Shown one piece after another: positions 53,919 to 64,000 of a DNA stretch of 64,000 bases. This DNA is from Komagataeibacter xylinus (GTDB taxonomy: Bacteria; Pseudomonadota; Alphaproteobacteria; Acetobacterales; Acetobacteraceae): positions 211,001-275,000 of the forward strand of contig NZ_CP041348.1 of NCBI RefSeq assembly GCF_009834365.1, given 5' to 3'. Both the position numbers and the translations under genes were made by a program. Position 1 is the first letter of the stretch. Each line of letters starts with the position of its first letter. The notes under the pieces were generated by a model. That model was not told where the DNA came from. It saw only the letters and a list, made by a program, of their open reading frames with translations, and made no database searches.

Positions 53919-54476
53919 ATGGAAGACCTCTCCATGAAACGTTCCTGGCAGAGCAGGGACTGGTCCCGCTTCATCAAGCTGTTCAGGGGCCTGACATTCT
54001 ACGAGCGTTTTGAACAGGCGATCATTCTGACCCTGATTGCGCTCATCATGCTGGTCACCGCCATCGCGACGATTCATCTGATCGGCGCGGTATGGCATCT
54101 GGTCGTCGATGTCGGAATCGATCCGATCAACCAGACGATCTTCCAGGCGATTTTTGGCGCGATCTTTACTGTTATCATCGCTCTTGAGTTCAAACACTCC
54201 CTGCTGGTCGTTCTTGCCCAGCATGAGAACGTCATCCGGGTGCGGACCATCGTCCTGATCGCCCTCCTGGCGATTGCCCGCAAATTCATCCTGCTGGATC
54301 TGCATGATGTGACTGCCATGGAACTGTTCGCTCTCTCGGCGGCTGTTCTGGCGCTGGGCATCGTCTACTGGCTGGTCCGCGAGCAGGATGCGCGTGTCGC
54401 GCGCGATGCCAGGGAACAGGCGCATCTCGAAGATAATCCTGCGGCCCGCTGTGAGCCTGAAGGGTCTTCATCCTGA
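53919..54476 (+). CDS. PsiE-family membrane protein
   Basis: A 185-residue protein of the phosphate-starvation-inducible PsiE family with four hydrophobic segments: FEQAIILTLIALIMLVTAIATIHLIGAVW, IFQAIFGAIFTVIIALEFKHSLLV, VRTIVLIALLAIARKFILLDLHD and LFALSAAVLALGIVYWLV. The LEFKHS and RKFI-LD motifs are typical. Function unknown. The ATG at 53919 is preferred over the longer frame. Confidence 0.85.
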   Translation: MEDLSMKRSWQSRDWSRFIKLFRGLTFYERFEQAIILTLIALIMLVTAIATIHLIGAVWHLVVDVGIDPINQTIFQAIFGAIFTVIIALEFKHSLLVVLAQHENVIRVRTIVLIALLAIARKFILLDLHDVTAMELFALSAAVLALGIVYWLVREQDARVARDAREQAHLEDNPAARCEPEGSSS

Positions 54477-54485
54477 AGAATCGAG

Positions 54486-54514
54486 GTAAAGGCGGTCTAT
54501 AACGCCGCCTTTAC
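54486..54514. terminator. Bidirectional terminator
   Basis: GTAAAGGCGG (54486-54495) and CCGCCTTTAC (54505-54514) form a perfect 10-bp stem between convergent genes psiE (+) and the secreted protein (-). A/T runs on both sides serve both directions. Confidence 0.8.
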
Positions 54515-54524
54515 TCAATCCCCA

Positions 54525-54881
54525 CTACGTCCCGTGCGATGAGGACGTCTTCTCCGGCGTCTCTGGCCCTGACGGTGCCAGATGATCTGTGTCGATGGGC
54601 CGGAACGGCGGAATGGGTTGTCCGGGATAATAGACCGGCCCCTTGTAGTTCTGATCCAACTGGCTTGCGTTCAAGCTGTCGACCAGCATATCACCCGTGC
54701 CGTCTTCGTAATGAGTGCGAGCCCCAGTTTTGGGGATTGTGGACGTTCCCTCAGTCGCCCTCGCATCGAACGATGTTGCAGTCGTCCGGACAATATCACC
54801 AGCATGTGCGCCCGACTGGCTCAGTAGAGACAAGCCCAGAGCAGCGCACGACAGAGATATTTTCATCCTCTTCATGCTCAT
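54525..54881 (-). CDS. Small secreted hypothetical protein
   Basis: A 118-residue protein with signal peptide (MKISLSCAALGLSLLSQSGAHA; mature from about residue 28) and an acidic, Pro-rich mature part (VYYPGQPIPPFRPIDTDHLAP). No family. Lies between a terminator and hsp20; predicted periplasmic. Confidence 0.6.
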   Translation of the reverse strand: MSMKRMKISLSCAALGLSLLSQSGAHAGDIVRTTATSFDARATEGTSTIPKTGARTHYEDGTGDMLVDSLNASQLDQNYKGPVYYPGQPIPPFRPIDTDHLAPSGPETPEKTSSSHGT

Positions 54882-54894
54882 GACCTTTCGAGAT

Positions 54895-54926
54895 TCTCCC
54901 CCGGCCGGATGAATGGCCGGGGGAGA
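54895..54926 (-). terminator. Stem-loop after hsp20
   Basis: TCTCCCCCGGCC (54895-54906) and GGCCGGGGGAGA (54915-54926) form a perfect 12-bp stem between the hsp20 stop and the start of the secreted protein gene. Confidence 0.65.
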
Positions 54927-54941
54927 GTTTTCGTCACGCCA

Positions 54942-55424
54942 TCAGGCTGCCTCTTTCCGCGCCTCAATCTGGGGCACGGCTTCCTCCGCACGTGCTGTAG
55001 AGGACGTAATCGCGATACGACGCGGCTTCATCGCTTCGGGTATCTCACGTTTCAGAGTAATGGACAGAAGTCCGTTCTCGAAGTGCGCATCGGTGACTTT
55101 CATATGCTCGGCCAGATCGAAGCGGCGTTCGAATTCTCTGCCCGCAATACCCCGATGGAGATATTCGGCGGCGCTTTGCGGCTCCGGCGCCTTTCGTCCT
55201 GTCACGACAAGAGTATTGCGCTCCTGTGTGATCGTAAGGTCGGCCTCGGCAAGTCCGGCAACCGCCATGTCGATCCGGTAATCATCCTCACCGGTCTTGA
55301 CGATATCGTAAGGCGGCCAGTTATCGACCGCTGGAATCCGGCTGGCGAGATCAAGGGCGTTGAGCATTCTGTCAAAGCCCACGCTCGAACGGAACAGGGG
55401 AGCAAAATCAACGGTGGCTCTCAT
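54942..55424 (-). CDS. Hsp20-family small heat-shock protein
   Basis: A 160-residue alpha-crystallin-type chaperone. Domain blocks: WPPYDIVKTGEDDYRIDMAVAGLAEADLTI, NTLVVTGRK, EYLHRGIAGREFERRFDLAEHMKVTDAHFENGLLSITLKREIPE and the I-x-I-like RRIAI. IbpA-like. ATG at 55424 has AGGAGG 8 nt upstream; the ATG at 55430 is too close. Such genes are frequent on stress islands. Confidence 0.9.
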   Translation of the reverse strand: MRATVDFAPLFRSSVGFDRMLNALDLASRIPAVDNWPPYDIVKTGEDDYRIDMAVAGLAEADLTITQERNTLVVTGRKAPEPQSAAEYLHRGIAGREFERRFDLAEHMKVTDAHFENGLLSITLKREIPEAMKPRRIAITSSTARAEEAVPQIEARKEAA

Positions 55425-55609
55425 AGCCATATCCTCCTTTGAGCAACATGGACACAAGATCAAAACTGATAGTTCTGTCTGCCGACCCCTTTGGCGGCCG
55501 GCAGATTCAATCTGGGCACTCCGTGCATGGTGTCAAGAGGTATCAAAAATGCAGAAAGGCAGGTTTGGGCGTCCTCAATCGTTCGCGTGTTCAGAGTGGA
55601 CCAGAACAA

Positions 55610-55842
55610 TGCCTGATAGCATCGGATGGAAGTTGCTAGCCGCGGCATTCGCCGCGACCATGCTGAGTGCCGCTCCGGCGGAGGTCTGGCCGTGGATTTA
55701 TGCTGGACCACCAATTGTCGTTCCACCACCAGTCGTGGTCGCGCCGCTAGCTGTCAGTTGGGGTGGGCGGTCTCCTTCAGAAGGTTTATCAACCGCCGGT
55801 ATGGCACATCAATGCCGCAAGGAGGCCTTCCACCCCATCTGA
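55610..55842 (+). CDS. Possible small secreted Pro/Val-rich protein
   Basis: A 77-residue frame with a signal-like start (MPDSIGWKLLAAAFAATMLSAAPAEV) then YAGPPIVVPPPVVVAP, a pattern known from small exported proteins of acetic acid bacteria and rhizobia. The last 25 residues look out of frame, so it may be a truncated gene. Downstream 55843-56097 contains only repeat-like sequence. Confidence 0.4.
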
Positions 55843-56097
55843 CATGTCTTGTTCTATGATACGTTCTCAGAAGGGGCTGCTTTTATGCAGCCGAGCGGAG
55901 AATGCACTCGGGTGGGAGGAAACTCCATCAGCTCATGGTGATTGCGGACTGTCCGCTTAGGAGCTTGGCGAATGGGGGCTTGTATGTCCGGGATGAGGCG
56001 TAAGCCGACATTACGACGACGGAGACTGAGCTGAGATGAGCTCCACGTCACAAATCCAGATTGGCAACTCGCACCAGTCTGGTTCATTGTTTACCCG

Positions 56098-56823
56098 ATG
56101 CGGCCATTCCATTCACCCAACGACGGCGACCTCCCCCTGTCGCATGCCCTCATACTGAAGGCCGCGCTGCTGACGATCGGCTATATCGAGGAACACGGCC
56201 CGATCGGCCTCACGCCCAGCAAGGCGCTGAAACGCTATTTTGTCGCATGAGCCGCCGAGGCATTTGACTGGCCCGGCTATACGGTTGAAGAGCTCTATGC
56301 CGTCAATAAAGTCCTCAATGAACATGATTTCCCGCCGCTGGTGATCCTGCATGAGGTTCTGCTCAGTGCGAAGCTCGCAAGGCATTTCAAGGGAACCCTG
56401 CGGCTGACCGACCTGGCGAGAAAGCTCAAATCGGAGCCAGCCCGGCTCTGGATGCTGTTGACGACTCATCTTCTCTTTGTCATCGACCACAGTCCATACA
56501 CCCGAAGCGAAGAGCCACTGCTCGGCAACTGGGACATCTTTCTCAACGTCATTAATATCGAAGCTCAGGTTGCCGTCACCGAAGAGCGGCTGTGTTCGGT
56601 TCTCTACGGGGGCGAGGAAGATGATATCCGTCGCCGGGATTTCAAGCTGACCGCCAGTCTTTACGTCCATGTCCTGCGACCGCTGTGCTGGGCAGGACTG
56701 CTCAACGAGCACCGAACAGGCTCCGGCTTCAGCAGACCGGATTTCTATACCAAAACGCCTTTATGGCCAGTAGCCCTCAGCCTTGAAACGGACCGTCACC
56801 TGCAACCGGTGACCCATCACTAA
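56098..56823 (+). pseudogene. Conserved mobile-element protein broken by an in-frame TGA
   Basis: A 241-codon frame from ATG 56098 (MRPFHSPNDGDLPLSHALIL) to 56823, interrupted by one TGA at 56248-56250, codon 51, in the context KRYFVA-stop-AAEAFDWPGYTVEELY. Homologues known to me have Trp there, so TGG to TGA is the likely change. The rest is intact and well conserved (LGNWDIFLNVINIEAQVAVTEERL, YVHVLRPLCWAGLLNEHRTG). Function unknown; found on alphaproteobacterial plasmids. Confidence 0.75.
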
Positions 56824-56864
56824 CGACTGCCGGCTTCCACTCCGGCGCGATATCGCTCCAATAC

Positions 56865-56895
56865 AAAAGGCGGCTCCCGGAGACCGGAAGCCGCC
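56865..56895 (-). terminator. Rho-independent terminator of parB
   Basis: On the minus strand GGCGGCTTCCGG / CCGGGAGCCGCC arms (56869-56880, 56884-56895) with one mismatch and a 3-nt loop, followed by TTTTG, 21 nt past the parB stop. Confidence 0.8.
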
Positions 56896-56916
56896 CATGA
56901 TATTCATCGACAGATC

Positions 56917-58974
56917 TCACTCGGCTGCGACCGCATCATGACTATCGGTCATACGCGCCGCCCCTTCTTCCCTTTCAGTTCGCTCCGGCACGTTCGCCGT
57001 CCGCAGAGCCTCGGGCAGCCAGCCGGCGCCCTCAAGCAGCCTTTCGGCCGCCTGCGCCATGTCGTTCTTTTTCAGATGTGCAATACGCTCGGCTGCCTCA
57101 CTTCCCCGCGCCTCGCGCACGGCTTCGAGAATACGGGCCTTGGTGACGCGGCCCAGATAGTTCTCCACCGTCGGCTGCCAGCCCGCTTCGACCAGATCAA
57201 GCGTAAGCGCAGTGGCGAGGCGGTCGGCTCGCGCCAGCCGTTCCCTGACGCTGCGTGCCAGAGACGGGCCATGGGACGATTCATGCAACGCGTTGATCCC
57301 GAAAGACAGGCAATGCGCCAGCAGGGCCAGACGGCTGGTGTCATCCAGTCCGTCGATCCAGCGCCACAACGCGTCCTCATCCTCCGGCAGATCGTGCTTC
57401 CAACCTTCGTTGCGCTGGCGCAGCGCATGAGCCGGCAGGCTGCCCGGCATGTCGGGGGAATGCACCGGCAGAGAGATTTCCCGAACATAGGCTTCCAGGC
57501 AGTCCGCGCCCGAGACCTGCCAGTACAGGTCGCGCATCAGCGTGTGGAGCAGTTCCGTCAGCGCGATATGCGGATTGCCGGCAAACGCATCGCGCAGGGC
57601 CAGCGTGCGCCAGGCCGTCAGTTCGGTCAGCAGGCGGTCGGAAAGCGGCTTGAGTCCGTCTTCTTCTTCGGGCTCGGTATCGAAGGTATCTTCCATCCCA
57701 ATTCCTTCGACATCGTCACCCGTGCCGTGATGAACGACCGTGTCATCATATCCCTCGGACTCATCGTGACCATCCTCGGGCTCCACCGGCATATCCTCGG
57801 GCAGAACGAAGCCCCGTTCGACCAGCAACGTGCCGTCGGTATCGAGACTGACAAAGACGCCGGCTCGCTGCATGTCCACCGGATCGAAGGACACAGGGCG
57901 TTCTTCCAGCGCCTCAATGGCCTGCTCGATCTCGCCCAGGCGGATATCAACGTCTTCGGGGAATTCATCGGCCTGCGCGTATTCCGCCTCGATCGTTTCC
58001 TGCTCGCTGTGCAGCGCGGTCAGGCGGGCGGCTTCTTCTTCCAAGAGCACCACTGGCACACCGTCGATCTCCGCTAAGTGCCGTGTGTGCCCCCAGGGGA
58101 AGGATAGCGCCGTCTCGACCCATTTCCAGCCTTCGGCACGGACCTGTTCGGCCGCCTCCTGCAGCTTTTCCATCACCAACTGATCGAGCAGGGTCGGATC
58201 CTGCAGCCAGCCGCCGTCGTCTGCCTCGAACAGGTCACGCATGACGGGACCGCCGGCGGCAAGATAGACGTCCAGCCCGACAAAGCGCACCCGGCGATCT
58301 GACGCCCGCACGGTTTTCTCCGTCAGCATGCGGCGGATCAGATAGGGTTCGCGATTGTGGCTCTGGGCAATAATCTCCCAGACCTGTTCCTGACGGGTGT
58401 GGTCATCGCTGATCGAAAAGGCCATGAGCTGGTCGAGCTTCATGCCATCCTGCTCGTAGATCTCGCGCAGTTTGTCGGACACGGTCATCAGGCGCAGACG
58501 CTGTTTGACCACGGTGGGCACGACGAAGAACGCGGCCGCGATTTCTTCCTCGGACATGCCCTTCTCCAGCATGTCACGGAAAGCCCGAAACTGGTCCAGC
58601 GGATGCAGGGCCACGCGCTGGACGTTTTCGGCCAGGGAATCATCCTCGGCGAGAATGGCCGATCCTGCCTCACGCACGACACAAGGCACCGGGGCGGTTT
58701 TCGCCAGTTTCTTCTGCTTCACCAACAGTTCGAGGGCGCGGAACCGGCGCCCTCCAGCAGGCACCTCGTAGGCACCGGTTTCCGCCCCCTCACCATTCAG
58801 GACGGGACGGACGTTCAGGCTCTGCAGCAGGCCGCGGCGTTCGATGTCGCGGGCCAGTTCCTCGATCGACAGACCGGACTTCACACGCCGCACATTGGAC
58901 TGCGACAGCACCAGCTTGTTGAAAGGAATATCACGGGACGCATTGAGGGCGATTTTCTGGATGGCGCTCGCCAT
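56917..58974 (-). CDS. parB: Large ParB/RepB/Spo0J-type protein
   Basis: A 685-residue ParB-like protein of the mobile-element type. N-terminal ParB domain: FNKLVLSQSNVRRVKSGLSIEELARDIERRGLLQSLNVRPV, VPAGGRRFRALELLVKQKKL and the CTPase-type DDSLAENVQRVALHPLDQF. Then the KorB-like HTH (MSEEEIAAAFFVVPTVVKQRLRL). The long C-terminal part (300-685) has an acidic linker with Glu/Asp runs and a helical end. In related elements it lies near DUF932; here 22 kb of cargo separates them. Its own ParA partner may be at 22.6 kb. Confidence 0.9.
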   Translation of the reverse strand: MASAIQKIALNASRDIPFNKLVLSQSNVRRVKSGLSIEELARDIERRGLLQSLNVRPVLNGEGAETGAYEVPAGGRRFRALELLVKQKKLAKTAPVPCVVREAGSAILAEDDSLAENVQRVALHPLDQFRAFRDMLEKGMSEEEIAAAFFVVPTVVKQRLRLMTVSDKLREIYEQDGMKLDQLMAFSISDDHTRQEQVWEIIAQSHNREPYLIRRMLTEKTVRASDRRVRFVGLDVYLAAGGPVMRDLFEADDGGWLQDPTLLDQLVMEKLQEAAEQVRAEGWKWVETALSFPWGHTRHLAEIDGVPVVLLEEEAARLTALHSEQETIEAEYAQADEFPEDVDIRLGEIEQAIEALEERPVSFDPVDMQRAGVFVSLDTDGTLLVERGFVLPEDMPVEPEDGHDESEGYDDTVVHHGTGDDVEGIGMEDTFDTEPEEEDGLKPLSDRLLTELTAWRTLALRDAFAGNPHIALTELLHTLMRDLYWQVSGADCLEAYVREISLPVHSPDMPGSLPAHALRQRNEGWKHDLPEDEDALWRWIDGLDDTSRLALLAHCLSFGINALHESSHGPSLARSVRERLARADRLATALTLDLVEAGWQPTVENYLGRVTKARILEAVREARGSEAAERIAHLKKNDMAQAAERLLEGAGWLPEALRTANVPERTEREEGAARMTDSHDAVAAE

Positions 58975-59367
58975 GGCAGGACACTCCGTAACGGACGGGC
59001 GGAAGCCTCTCTCCCACCCCTGAATCCGTCACGAAAAACCCCACGTCCCTCTTCCTCTCTCCCGGCCCCACGAGAGGTCAAACCGCATCCACGGAATGGC
59101 ACGGACACGACTTTACGGAAGCTACATCTGCTCCAGTCGATCTGCGAGTCGACACGCGTCACGATAAAATACGACCATTATAGTCGTTCAATCACTGATT
59201 TGTGATAGTGCCGACCATGATAGCCGCGAATGTTCGCGCGTATCCCCAAGCCCTCTCTGCACGGCGCATCTCCCTGTTTCCACGTATTTTTCTGTTCACG
59301 CCTATCCCGTCCGACCTCCACAGTGCTGTCAGAACCACTCACAGGTCCATGCAGAAAGGACGGGAAG
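58975..59367. promoter_or_regulatory. Divergent control region of parB and the recombinase operon
   Basis: 393 bp without a gene between parB (leftward) and the small gene at 59368 (rightward). It holds the second copy of the 17-bp palindrome (59171-59187) near the middle. Promoters in both directions are expected around it. Confidence 0.6.
59171..59187. promoter_or_regulatory. 17-bp palindromic operator, copy 2
   Basis: ACGACCATTATAGTCGT differs from copy 1 (28527-28543) at two positions and keeps seven of eight palindromic pairs. A TTATAG -10-like box lies in it. Likely bound by the XRE regulator. Confidence 0.65.
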
Positions 59368-59562
59368 ATGGCACGCCAACGCGATACGATAGCGGGCAAG
59401 GTGCGGCTCGTTCTCGACGCCCCGGAGGCCAACGTGACACCATTACGCAATGGAGCCGATCCTCGGCTGGTCAGTCTGGTCCGGCTTCTGGCCCGTCAGG
59501 CCGCACGGGATTTCGTCAACGCTGAAGTGGAGGCCGCGAGGCGACGCGATCTCCAGGATTAA
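59368..59562 (+). CDS. Small conserved protein upstream of the recombinase
   Basis: A 64-residue basic protein (MARQRDTIAGKVRLVLDAPEANVTPLRNGADPRLVSLVRLLARQAARDFV in parts, ending EAARRRDLQD). Small genes of this look regularly precede this type of serine recombinase. It ends 12 nt before the recombinase. Function unknown; perhaps an accessory recombination factor. Confidence 0.7.
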   Translation: MARQRDTIAGKVRLVLDAPEANVTPLRNGADPRLVSLVRLLARQAARDFVNAEVEAARRRDLQD

Positions 59563-59574
59563 GGAGATGGGATT

Positions 59575-61275
<1,701 letters not shown>

Positions 61276-61294
61276 GTTGTGGGGGAGACTGGAA

Positions 61295-61413
61295 GACCTG
61301 GCGGCGACCGACTTTCCCGTGCCTTAAGGCACAGTATCATGGGCGCTGGGGGTTTTCACGGCCGAGTTCGGGATGGGATCGGGTGGATCATTCCCCGCCA
61401 TGGCCACCAGGTC
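61295..61413 (-). rRNA. rrf: 5S ribosomal RNA
   Basis: About 119 nt on the minus strand from GACCTGGTGGCCATGGCGGG to GGCACGGGAAAGTCGGTCGCC-type 3' end. The 5'/3' ends pair (GACCTGG with CCAGGTC) and the loop CCGAACTCGG is present. Ends are within a few bases. Confidence 0.93.
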
Positions 61414-61527
61414 ATCCAGTCTCCCCGGTATGGGGTTGGACTGGAAGTGGATGGGTTGGTGTGTATGATTTTGTGTTGAGAGTGGATGACTGCTGTGCAT
61501 GTGTGTTGCCCTTTTAAGGGGCCTTGG

Positions 61528-64000
<2,473 letters not shown>

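Noticed and set aside
56248..56250. TGA as selenocysteine codon
   Set aside because: Homologues have Trp there and no SECIS-like hairpin follows directly.

Overview
The window looks like part of an alphaproteobacterial genome, most likely an acetic acid bacterium (Acetobacteraceae). That placement is an inference from the rRNA operon order (23S-5S-tRNA-fMet), the mix of gene families and the family of integrative element; no species call is possible by reading alone.

Layout. (1) 1-2.2 kb, minus strand: the start of a QatABCD-type antiphage operon (qatA complete, qatB cut by the window edge). (2) 2.7-12.4 kb: AT-richer metabolic genes. These are the folate-independent methionine synthase pair mesX-mesD, a queH gene, metF divergent from a MetR-like LysR regulator, a RelBE module, an NhaP-type antiporter with a DUF1275 protein, and an old-yellow-enzyme reductase. 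(3) 12.5-24.5 kb: a MazEF module, then GC-rich backbone of an integrative conjugative/plasmid-like element: CopG-type protein, VirD4/TraG coupling protein, HUH relaxase, and a tightly overlapping minus-strand operon alpA-repA-parA-methyltransferase-RHH-DUF2840-traF-DUF736-slt. A RES toxin/antitoxin pair and a DOPA-dioxygenase-like gene sit between coupling protein and relaxase. A probable iteron origin lies inside the 3' part of repA. No trb mating-pore genes are in the window. (4) 24.5-27 kb: a graft holding a SulP transporter flanked by two gene relics. (5) 27-35 kb: the second backbone block (DUF2285 proteins, XRE regulator, DUF736, DUF2493, Toprim primase-like, DUF932). (6) 35-50 kb: metal and oxidative stress cargo: chromate transporter, cytochrome b561, VIT1/CCC1 transporter, arsRCBHO, then a MerR-controlled CDF plus HME-RND efflux set whose adaptor gene is split by an IS630-family element. 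(7) 50-56.8 kb: gene relics, secreted small proteins, an orphan STN-domain protein, PsiE, Hsp20 and a nonsense-broken conserved gene. (8) 56.9-61.2 kb: large ParB and a large serine recombinase whose coding end lies in the 3' half of tRNA-fMet. (9) 61.2-64 kb, minus strand: tRNA-fMet, 5S and the 3' part of 23S rRNA.

How it fits together: the rrn-linked initiator tRNA marks one end of an element carrying its own replication (repA, iterons), partition (parA/parB), processing (relaxase, coupling protein) and regulation (AlpA, XRE). A shared 17-bp palindrome lies in front of the XRE regulator and in the parB/recombinase control region, suggesting one switch for both. Cargo gives resistance to As, Cr and divalent metals. 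The other end of the element was not found in the window. Several relics (nhaP 5' end, ArsO 3' end, GH28, SDR) show repeated rearrangement.
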